This document shows, piece after piece, positions 1 through 5,348 of a DNA stretch of 5,831 nucleotides. The notes beneath the pieces were generated by a model. That model was not told the origin of the DNA and searched no databases. It was given only the letters and a program-made list of their open reading frames with translations. A program made the position numbers and the translations under genes. How positions within the stretch are numbered: the first letter of the stretch is position 1; each line of letters starts with the position of its first letter. Source of the DNA: an uncultured euryarchaeote (GTDB lineage Archaea > Thermoplasmatota > Poseidoniia > Poseidoniales > Poseidoniaceae); the NCBI GenBank assembly GCA_937881505.1, contig CALGEM010000115.1:1-5831 (forward strand). The letters are read 5' to 3'.

Positions 1-92
1 GAACTGACCTCAGTCATGGTCCCACCAAGCATACCTACAACGAAATCGGTAAATGAATACAGTTGCTGACGAGTTGTTTTCGATGATGGCAT
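1..92 (-). CDS. 5' end of an unidentified protein gene, cut by the window edge
   Basis: Read on the minus strand from the ATG at 92, this frame stays open for 30 codons to the left edge. The peptide begins MPSSKTTRQQLYSFTDF and continues with a hydrophobic, glycine-rich stretch (VVGMLGGTM). A short basic, polar N-terminus followed by a hydrophobic segment could be the start of a membrane or exported protein, but 30 residues are too few to decide. An in-frame TGA lies about 20 nt upstream of the ATG, followed directly by a TTG, so the ATG is the most likely start. No Shine-Dalgarno motif precedes it; an AT-rich stretch about 25-33 nt upstream would suit a leaderless archaeal transcript. The gene is divergent from the AcnX gene. 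I do not recognise the family, and the frame could be chance because it is short. Confidence 0.5.
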   Translation of the reverse strand, partial: MPSSKTTRQQLYSFTDFVVGMLGGTMTEVS

Positions 93-112
93 GAACTGGA
101 ATATCCTCGTCA

Positions 113-127
113 ATCATTCTTATTCTA
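113..127. promoter_or_regulatory. AT-rich TATA-like island of the divergent promoter region
   Basis: Within 93-197 the only AT-rich stretch is TCATTCTTATTCTAC around 113-127. On the minus strand it reads GTAGAATAAGAATGA and lies about 21-35 nt upstream of the ATG at 92, the right distance for an archaeal TATA box driving a leaderless transcript. For the plus-strand AcnX gene the same island would place initiation near 147-150, within the C-rich tract, with a leader of about 50 nt. The match to a TATA consensus is loose, so this is a positional inference. Confidence 0.3.
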
Positions 128-141
128 CCGCCTTTCATCAT

Positions 142-157
142 CCCCTCCCACCCTCCC
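142..157 (-). promoter_or_regulatory. G-quadruplex motif (C-rich on plus strand)
   Basis: The minus strand reads GGGAGGGTGGGAGGGG: four runs of at least three G separated by single-nucleotide loops (A, T, A). One-base loops are the class known to form very stable parallel quadruplexes, and the plus strand is the matching i-motif-type C tract. It sits in the only non-coding DNA between two divergent genes, 50 nt from the start at 92 and 40 nt from the start at 198, so a regulatory role on either gene is plausible. The motif is seen directly; function is inferred. Confidence 0.6.
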
Positions 158-197
158 TAGGGGGTGAGTTCATGAGGCTTCAAGCGCTGGAAAGCCC

Positions 198-1973
198 ATG
201 GAGCCTCCCCAGCGCCTGTTGAATCAGTTGGCGGGCGAGGAAGGCAAGACGCGCCAAAAGGCAGCGCGCCTGGTCATCGATTTGGCGGACACGGCCAAAG
301 CCGACGGCTACCTTTCAGCGGTTCACGCCCACGTTTCCGGGGTTTCTGTCATCACCGGGGGGCACGGTCTGCGTCGCTTCCTCCAAGATTTATCGGCCGA
401 TGGCGACGGCGAAGTGGCCATTCCGACCACGCTGAATTCCGCCGGTTGTGACCGAGAGAAGATGGAGGAAATGGACATTGAATGGCCTGATTTTCTGAAG
501 CAACAATTCGAAATCGTCCACGCCTACGAACGATTGGGCATCGACGCCACCTTGTCATGCACCCCGTACGACCGCGGCATTGAGGGCGAGAGCGGCATCG
601 CTTCATGGGCTGAATCCAACGCCGTCTGTTTCTCCAACACCTGGACTTCACTCATCACCAACAGAGAATCTGGGCTCTCCGCTCTTGCGACCGCGCTGAC
701 CGGTTTTGCGCCTCGTTGGGGTTTGCACCTCGATGCAAACCGCACCCCCAACCTTCTTGTTCACCTCGACTGTGAAATGAACCACCTCGCTGATTGGTCG
801 GTCTTGGGCGATTGGATTGGCAAACAAGTGCGGCCCGAATGGGACATGCCTTACGGGCCCATGCCGTACATTACCGGTTTGCCATCATTCATGTCCTTCG
901 CCTCAAAGAAGGCCTTGACTGCTGCAGCAGCGAATTATGGCTGCGCCATGTTGTGGGCCGAGGGCCATACCGTCGCACCACCGCTCGAGAAAGGAGAAGA
1001 CGGCACGTTCGCACCTCCGGCAGGTGGCTGGCAAGGTGAACTGACGTTCACCGCTAATGACCTCCAACAACGCTACGATGAACTCGCCCCCAAAGGACAG
1101 GTCGACTTGGTGGTCATCGGTTGCCCTCAAGCCAGCCTTGAGGAACTGCGCATCACGGCTTCAGCGGTCAGGGCCCACATGGAAATGGGGCGAAAAATCC
1201 CCGACCATCGCCTGTGGGTCTTCACCAGCGGTGAGAATTACGACTTGGCCTTGGCGGACGGGACCATTGAACTTCTCGAGGAAGCGGGCGCCTTGCTGCT
1301 CAAGGACACCTGTCCAGAGGTGACACCCTACAACCGCAGCAAATACAATCACCTGTTGACCAATTCGCTCAAGGCTGAACACTACTTGACCAGCGGGCTC
1401 AACCGATTGCCCACCTCGGTCATGCCCATCGAAGACTGTGTGGCCCACGCCATCGACCCATCGCTCAGTCATGGCGAAGTCCCTGTTCTCAAAGCCAAGG
1501 CCCAACCGCAGCACGCCTCGGGAAAAACGCATCAAACGGGCGACGCCTTGCTTTCAGGTTCCGGTCTGCGCTCACAAAGCGGCTTCACCGTTCGGGGCAG
1601 AGCCTTGGTCACCGATGTGCCCATTACCTACCTCGGCTACGTCAACCGAGACACCGGGGTTATCGAAGAGCCGGGGCATCCTTTGGACGGTGTGGCCATT
1701 GAAGACACGGTGCTGATCTACCCGAAGGGTTCTGGTTCCACGGTGGCGCCTTACGTGCTGATGGGCCTCATTTACACGGGGAAAGGGCCCAAAGCCGTGG
1801 TGAATCGGGACATTTGCCCCCTGACCCTTCCCGCTTGTTCCCTCCTCGGATTGCCGTACGGGCACGGCTTTGATGACGACCCGTGCATGGCGGTCAACAC
1901 CGGCGATACGGTGGAATTCACGCGCACCGATGCCGGCGTTCAGCTCAAGGTCGTGGAGCGTGCACAGGCATGA
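198..1973 (+). CDS. Aconitase X, fused large and swivel domains; probable phosphomevalonate dehydratase
   Basis: A 591-residue member of the AcnX branch of the aconitase superfamily. Residues about 1-430 match the large catalytic domain (DUF521 type): HVSGVS at 45-50, PTTLNSAGCD at 76-85, SCTPY at 120-124, then GESG-x3-WAESNAVCFSNT-x6-TNRESG at about 130-159, GCPQASLEE at 308-316 and KDTC at 369-372. Cys121, Cys309 and Cys372 are the best candidates for iron-sulfur cluster ligands. A low-complexity linker (about 431-460) leads to the swivel domain (DUF126 type) at about 461-588, with its typical KGSGSTVAPYVL at 510-521. Known archaeal relatives dehydrate mevalonate 5-phosphate to trans-anhydromevalonate 5-phosphate, usually as two separate subunits; bacterial relatives act on cis-3-hydroxy-L-proline. 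I favour the mevalonate role if the host is archaeal, but the substrate cannot be read from sequence alone. The ATG at 198 is the only ATG after the in-frame stop at 165-167; no good SD precedes it. The enzyme is cytosolic and its stop overlaps the next gene's start. Confidence 0.9.
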   Translation: MEPPQRLLNQLAGEEGKTRQKAARLVIDLADTAKADGYLSAVHAHVSGVSVITGGHGLRRFLQDLSADGDGEVAIPTTLNSAGCDREKMEEMDIEWPDFLKQQFEIVHAYERLGIDATLSCTPYDRGIEGESGIASWAESNAVCFSNTWTSLITNRESGLSALATALTGFAPRWGLHLDANRTPNLLVHLDCEMNHLADWSVLGDWIGKQVRPEWDMPYGPMPYITGLPSFMSFASKKALTAAAANYGCAMLWAEGHTVAPPLEKGEDGTFAPPAGGWQGELTFTANDLQQRYDELAPKGQVDLVVIGCPQASLEELRITASAVRAHMEMGRKIPDHRLWVFTSGENYDLALADGTIELLEEAGALLLKDTCPEVTPYNRSKYNHLLTNSLKAEHYLTSGLNRLPTSVMPIEDCVAHAIDPSLSHGEVPVLKAKAQPQHASGKTHQTGDALLSGSGLRSQSGFTVRGRALVTDVPITYLGYVNRDTGVIEEPGHPLDGVAIEDTVLIYPKGSGSTVAPYVLMGLIYTGKGPKAVVNRDICPLTLPACSLLGLPYGHGFDDDPCMAVNTGDTVEFTRTDAGVQLKVVERAQA

Positions 1974-2956
1974 GCCAGCGCGTGGTCGTCACCGGTGGAT
2001 CGGGATTTATCGGCGCCGTTTTGGTTGAGCGATTGCTTGCCGAAGGCCATCAAGTCGCAGTTTTGGATAATTTTTGGCGGGGCTCCATGGCCAACCTTCA
2101 CTCAGTCGCCGACCACGCTCATCTAACGGTTGTTGAGGGCGATGTGACGGTGGCTGATGACCTTGAGCGCTGCAGACAGGCTTTGGGTGAGGTTGACCTC
2201 GTCCATCATTTGGCGGCGATCAACGGCACGAAATGGTTTGACGAGGCGGCCCTTGACGTCATCGATGTCAACATCAACGGCACCTTGGTGGCGCTTCGTA
2301 AGGCCCAGGAATGGGGGGCTCGATTTGTGCTGGCCTCTTCGCCTGAAGCCTTTGGCGAAAACGAAGGTATGCCGCTGGGCAACGAAGACATCAGCCAGTT
2401 CCCATCTGCATCTCAGCACCAGCGTTTTTCCTACGGTGCGAGCAAATATCTTGACGAAGTAGCGGTGCAGCACGCTGTTCGAAACGGCTTAGACGCTCGT
2501 ATTGTGCGCCCCTTCAACGCCTATGGCGCCACCATGCTCGGTGATGCCTACGGCCAAGTTGTTGGCATGTTCTTCAACGCGATTCTTCATCAACAGCCCA
2601 TGCAAATTCACGGTGATGGCCGCCAAACGCGAAGCATGACCTACATCGACGACACAGTCGACGGGTTCTACCTTGCCGGTGCTCTTGACGAAGGCCTTGA
2701 CGGCGGTAAACTCGCAGGACGCAGTTTCAACATCGGTTCGACAGAAGAAATCAGCATGCGATTTCTCGCAGAGAGCGTGAACAAAACCGTTGGAACCATG
2801 GCAGTGGACATGGTGCTGGGTGGCGGTTATCCTGGCGACTCGAAACGCCGTCTTCCTGATATTTCAGCAGCCCTTACCTCGCTTGGCTGGTCGCCCAGCA
2901 CCTCTCTTCAGGAGGGTTTGGGCAACGTTTGGGCTCAACTGCAACATCAGCCGTAG
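1970..2956 (+). CDS. NAD-dependent epimerase/dehydratase (extended SDR), nucleotide-sugar type
   Basis: A 328-residue protein starting at the ATG whose last bases form the ATGA overlap with the AcnX stop. The frame is open further upstream to 1883, but that extension is Arg/His/Gly-rich and lies inside the AcnX coding region, so it is rejected. The Rossmann nucleotide motif GGSGFIG is at residues 9-15, an acidic residue (D33) ends strand 2 as in NAD-preferring enzymes, and GDV (57-59) and HLAA (80-83) follow. The catalytic set is S123/S124 with Y155-GAS-K159. RPFNAYG at 180-186 and GDGRQTRSMTYIDD near 240-253 are typical of UDP-glucose 4-epimerase-like and GDP/dTDP-sugar dehydratase enzymes. 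Length is normal for the family. It probably epimerises or dehydrates a nucleotide-activated sugar in the cytosol for glycan synthesis; the exact substrate is not identifiable. Coupling to AcnX suggests co-translation. A weak GGAG lies at 1955-1958. Confidence 0.9.
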   Translation: MSQRVVVTGGSGFIGAVLVERLLAEGHQVAVLDNFWRGSMANLHSVADHAHLTVVEGDVTVADDLERCRQALGEVDLVHHLAAINGTKWFDEAALDVIDVNINGTLVALRKAQEWGARFVLASSPEAFGENEGMPLGNEDISQFPSASQHQRFSYGASKYLDEVAVQHAVRNGLDARIVRPFNAYGATMLGDAYGQVVGMFFNAILHQQPMQIHGDGRQTRSMTYIDDTVDGFYLAGALDEGLDGGKLAGRSFNIGSTEEISMRFLAESVNKTVGTMAVDMVLGGGYPGDSKRRLPDISAALTSLGWSPSTSLQEGLGNVWAQLQHQP

Positions 2957-3750
2957 TGCTTCTCAACGCGCTGTGTCCAACCTTGAGGCGAGGGCGTCAT
3001 GTCGTCCCGGCCGTGTTGACAGAGCACATCCAAGCCACCCGCTGGCATCGTTGTCGTGGAGTACCAGACCGCTTCGACCTTGAGCACCGTCAAGGTGGCC
3101 ACCGCATCGGGGAGCGCGTGCTCTTCCACAAAACTGGCTTCAATGGCCGCTACGGCTTCTTGCAGGAGAAGCGGCTGCCCGGCGACCGTTTCCAAGGGAA
3201 GGAGTTGTCCTTCGTCCTCTCCACGGGGCAGGGGCGTGGCGGTCTCATCAACGATGGTGGCACCTCGGGGTGTTGGCGGCATGACGTTGAGCATAATGGT
3301 TGAGCCTTGGCGCAGGTTGTGGTGGGTGTCTCTAGGGCGTTTGTCCTTGTGGATGGAGAAGGAAGCCGTGAGATAGGGTGGTGTCGTGGAGACTTGCATG
3401 ACCGATGAGAGCGGTGCAAAGTTTCTCTCACCGGCCTCGTCAAACGTTCCCGCAACGACCACAGGCCTCGGAGAGAGCACGCTGTTCAACCAACTGCTTC
3501 GCTCCACATGCTCCATGTCCTCTGCGCTCAATCGGTGGATGGGTGCCGCTGCTTCCTGTGAATCCGTGAACCACCGGTCGAGGGTTCCATTGGCGATTTC
3601 CTCCAGGGCGTGTTCATTGAATTCAATGTAGGCTTCCCATTTCGGGATCTCCTCTTCCTCGCCCCGTTCCTGCTTGCGTTGAATTGAATCTCGTGCGTAA
3701 GCGTTGCACTTCTTCAAAAACGACGCCACAGCGGTCCGCTCATCCGTCAT
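2947..3750 (-). CDS. Flavin reductase-like FMN-binding split-barrel protein with helical N-terminal extension
   Basis: A 267-residue protein. Residues about 88-240 resemble the flavin-reductase-like split barrel: a strand SPRPVVVAGTFDEAGERNFAP (93-113) with the family's SSVMQVSTTPPYLTASFS (115-132), then a loop rich in Lys and Arg with DTHHNLRQGSTIMLNVM (141-157), where family members bind FMN phosphate and separate phenotypic groups. Known relatives are NAD(P)H:flavin oxidoreductases or flavoproteins of unknown substrate. Residues 1-85 are an added charged, helix-rich region (EEEEIPKW, then EHALEEIANGTLDRWF) that typical short family members lack. The start at 3750 overlaps the stop of the acyltransferase gene by ATGA, and a good SD (AGGTGG, minus strand, 3760-3755) lies four bases upstream. 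It is the last gene of a three-gene minus unit and overlaps the epimerase gene tail to tail by 10 bp. The reaction catalysed is unknown. Confidence 0.8.
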   Translation of the reverse strand: MTDERTAVASFLKKCNAYARDSIQRKQERGEEEEIPKWEAYIEFNEHALEEIANGTLDRWFTDSQEAAAPIHRLSAEDMEHVERSSWLNSVLSPRPVVVAGTFDEAGERNFAPLSSVMQVSTTPPYLTASFSIHKDKRPRDTHHNLRQGSTIMLNVMPPTPRGATIVDETATPLPRGEDEGQLLPLETVAGQPLLLQEAVAAIEASFVEEHALPDAVATLTVLKVEAVWYSTTTMPAGGLDVLCQHGRDDMTPSPQGWTQRVEKHYG

Positions 3751-4229
3751 GCATCCACCTCTCTACGGGCTTCGTAGGCCTCCCGTGTCATGAGGAACAC
3801 GGCCGGATTGCCGCCCCAAACTTCGTTGGCTGGAAGGTCTTTGGTCAATACAGCGCCTGCTGCGAGGACACTTCCCTCTCCGATGGAATTGCCGGGGACG
3901 ACCGTGGCGTTTCCGCCGATAACGGCTCCGTCGCCCACGTGAACTGGTTTCCATTTGGCTCGGTCGTTCGATGGGGGAAATTTGTCGTTGAGCAGCACAG
4001 CAGCAGGGCCGATGAACACGCTATCGCCCAGCACGCACTCATCAGCGATGTAGGCGCTTCCTTGGATTTTGCAACCTCGGCCGAGGACCACTCGCTGGCC
4101 GATGTGGGCAAGCGCCCCAACCGAGCACTCCGGGCCAATTTCAGCGTTTTTTCCAATGTGGCAAGGCCACCATGCGACGCCTCCATTTTCGAGGTCAATG
4201 CGTTGACCGGACAGCGGGAGGTCTGCCAT
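3747..4229 (-). CDS. Left-handed beta-helix (hexapeptide-repeat) acyltransferase, sugar N-acetyltransferase-like
   Basis: A 160-residue protein built almost wholly of hexapeptide repeats ([IVL]G-x4 pattern): IGKNAEIGPECSVGALAHIG at 25-44, continuing to about residue 76, then VGDGAVIGGNATVVPG and IGEGSVLAAGAVLTKDLP to about 133, ending in the usual WGGNPA cap at 138-143. The repeats are broken by the loop NDKFPPSNDRAKW at 81-93, which resembles the NDxxP loop of N-acetyltransferases acting on nucleotide-linked 3-amino sugars (WbpD/FdtC/QdtC-type enzymes); Asn81 and Asp82 are likely active-site residues by analogy. Such enzymes are trimers using acetyl-CoA in the cytosol to finish sugars for surface glycans. 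The exact acceptor is unknown; serine or other acyl acceptors remain possible. It starts nine bases after the peroxiredoxin stop with a strong SD (GAGGGAG, minus strand, 4240-4234) and overlaps the flavin-reductase-like gene by ATGA. Confidence 0.88.
   Translation of the reverse strand: MADLPLSGQRIDLENGGVAWWPCHIGKNAEIGPECSVGALAHIGQRVVLGRGCKIQGSAYIADECVLGDSVFIGPAAVLLNDKFPPSNDRAKWKPVHVGDGAVIGGNATVVPGNSIGEGSVLAAGAVLTKDLPANEVWGGNPAVFLMTREAYEARREVDA
3755..3760 (-). promoter_or_regulatory. Shine-Dalgarno motif of the flavin-reductase-like gene
   Basis: On the minus strand AGGTGG (within GAGAGGTGG, 3763-3755) ends four bases before the ATG at 3750. It lies inside the end of the acyltransferase gene and fixes the start at the ATGA overlap, supporting inclusion of the N-terminal extension in the protein. 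Confidence 0.55.
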
Positions 4230-4233
4230 GCTG

Positions 4234-4240
4234 CTCCCTC
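4234..4240 (-). promoter_or_regulatory. Shine-Dalgarno motif of the acyltransferase gene
   Basis: GAGGGAG on the minus strand overlaps the TGA of the peroxiredoxin gene and ends four bases before the acyltransferase ATG at 4229. It decides that start and indicates translation from the same mRNA as the peroxiredoxin. Confidence 0.6.
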
Positions 4241-4724
4241 ATTCGCCCAAACCGAGTTCTCGCATCAACATCCCAACGTGGCCTTTGGCTTTGACGTTGT
4301 ATCGGCACCACTTGATGGTCCCATCGGGTTGGATGACGAAGGTGGAGCGTGCGCACCCCATGTACTCCCGGCCGTAATTCATCTTGAGCCGCCATGTACC
4401 AAAGGCGTGGTGCAGAGCGAGGTCTTCGTCGACCAGCAACGGAAAATTGAGTTCTTGCTTTTCGATAAACCGCAGGTGGGACTTGCCTGAATCCTTGGAA
4501 ACGCCGAGGACGACGTGGTCTTCAGTGTTCAGGCGAGCCATGTTGTCTCGGAAGTCGCAAGCCTGGGTTGTGCACCCGGGGGTGGAATCTTTGGGGTAGA
4601 AGTAGAGGATGACGGTCTTTCCATCGTCGAGATACTGCTTCAAGTTGTGTGAATCGCCGTTTTGGTCAAGGGCCTCAAAGGTAGGCGCATCATCGCCGGG
4701 GCTGAGTTGGATGGAATCGCTCAT
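4239..4724 (-). CDS. bcp: Thioredoxin-dependent peroxiredoxin, Bcp/PrxQ subfamily
   Basis: A 161-residue peroxiredoxin with the full family length. The active-site motif FYPKDSTPGCT spans residues 42-52; Cys51 is the peroxidatic cysteine, with Thr48 and Pro49 in the usual PxxxT/SxxC context, and Cys56 five residues later is the resolving cysteine of the atypical two-Cys PrxQ type. Arg126 (ARSTFVI) matches the conserved active-site arginine. Early APTFEALDQNGD (13-24) and central LGVSKDSGKSHLRFIEK (73-89) are also typical. Extra cysteines at 124 and 140 are not part of the known mechanism. It reduces hydrogen peroxide and organic hydroperoxides in the cytosol using thioredoxin-like donors. It is the first gene of the minus unit. 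No SD precedes its ATG, which suggests a leaderless mRNA if the host is archaeal. Confidence 0.95.
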   Translation of the reverse strand: MSDSIQLSPGDDAPTFEALDQNGDSHNLKQYLDDGKTVILYFYPKDSTPGCTTQACDFRDNMARLNTEDHVVLGVSKDSGKSHLRFIEKQELNFPLLVDEDLALHHAFGTWRLKMNYGREYMGCARSTFVIQPDGTIKWCRYNVKAKGHVGMLMRELGLGE

Positions 4725-4910
4725 GATATGAGGTCAGGTGCCCGCCACTAAAGGAATTGCTTTGCAAAACCATACAATTTTGTGTTGAAATCATTTGGAG
4801 AATGGGCGCAAGGTCCTTTTTATGCATATTGAATAAAAGAAGCACCACCTTGGGTATTTCAAGGGTCAGCGACCGATTCTTTGAATAACTGGCAGAGCAC
4901 AGAGGAAGTT
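4725..4910. promoter_or_regulatory. Divergent intergenic promoter region between the peroxiredoxin and helical-protein genes
   Basis: This 186-bp gap is clearly more AT-rich than its coding neighbours and carries no gene I can support. For the plus strand, CTTTTTATGC at 4816-4825 is the best TATA-like box and would place initiation near 4846; GAATAAAAG at 4831-4839 is a second candidate. For the minus strand, CCTTTAGTG (4755-4747) lies 23-31 nt upstream of the ATG at 4724, right for a leaderless start, while AAATTGTATG (4781-4772) would give a leader of about 24 nt. Two short palindromes, TTTGCAAA (4761-4768) and ATGCAT (4822-4827), could be regulator half-sites or chance. Promoter placement is inferred from position and composition only. 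Confidence 0.45.
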
Positions 4911-5348
4911 ATGGTCGGCTCGCGCATGTCCCGAAAAGCGCGGCGCCACTTCAAGAAAATTCAGCGCTCCGATACGAAATACGCCCTTCAGGAGATTGCA
5001 AGCGCCATTCAAACCGACCTCGACAAGCGCCACCTCAGCTACGACGAGGCGTTGATGCTGGGCAACATGATTCAAAACAGGGCTGACCAAGTTCCAGGCG
5101 ATGGCATTGTGTATGCCATCTCTGACCGAGATGCCTACCGTCGCACCCTTGAGCTCTACTTGCGAGACGCTCTCCTCACACGCACCGAGCAACTCTTGCT
5201 TTGGGAAGAACGCCGTCGCTTGGGCATCTCCGATTCCGAACACGACGCTCTTCTCCAACAACTGCTTGCCCAATGGAAGCGACAGGGGAAGTCGGTCACC
5301 ATCGACCGTTTCACCGAACCGAACCGAGGAGGTGCCGACCCTGTCTAA
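4911..5348 (+). CDS. Hypothetical small basic, mostly helical protein
   Basis: A 145-residue protein of no family I recognise. The frame is open to a TTG at 4881, but the ATG at 4911 has a GAGGA Shine-Dalgarno motif at 4902-4906 and is preferred; a second ATG at 4926 is possible. The N-terminus is strongly basic (R5, K9, R11, R12, K15, K16, R19), suggesting nucleic-acid or ribosome contact, or membrane-surface binding. The rest reads as amphipathic helices: about 23-37, 43-57, 72-90 (RDAYRRTLELYLRDALL) and 91-123 (TEQLLLWEERRRLGISDSEH followed by LLQQLLAQW). The segment after LGISDSEHDALL resembles the short helical modules found at the ends of many prokaryotic proteins. There is no signal peptide, membrane span or cysteine. 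Its end overlaps the start of the exported CARDB-like gene, so the two are probably co-expressed. Function is unknown. Confidence 0.75.
   Translation: MVGSRMSRKARRHFKKIQRSDTKYALQEIASAIQTDLDKRHLSYDEALMLGNMIQNRADQVPGDGIVYAISDRDAYRRTLELYLRDALLTRTEQLLLWEERRRLGISDSEHDALLQQLLAQWKRQGKSVTIDRFTEPNRGGADPV

Noticed and set aside
1161..1535. Minus-strand open frame inside the AcnX gene
   Set aside because: It is antisense to conserved AcnX motifs and has no domain signal or start signals of its own.
1883..1969. N-terminal extension of the epimerase to an upstream ATG
   Set aside because: The extra 29 residues are Arg/His/Gly-rich, overlap AcnX coding sequence, and precede a start (1970) that puts the Rossmann motif at the usual place near the N-terminus.
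3684..4490. Long plus-strand open frame (268 codons) opposite the minus-strand unit
   Set aside because: It lies antisense to the acyltransferase and parts of its two neighbours, all well supported by motifs. Its translation has no recognisable domain, and GC-rich genes often leave open antisense frames.
4864..4874. Small inverted repeat GGTC-AGC-GACC upstream of the helical-protein gene
   Set aside because: The stem is only four base pairs and has no T-tract or other context, so it is expected by chance.
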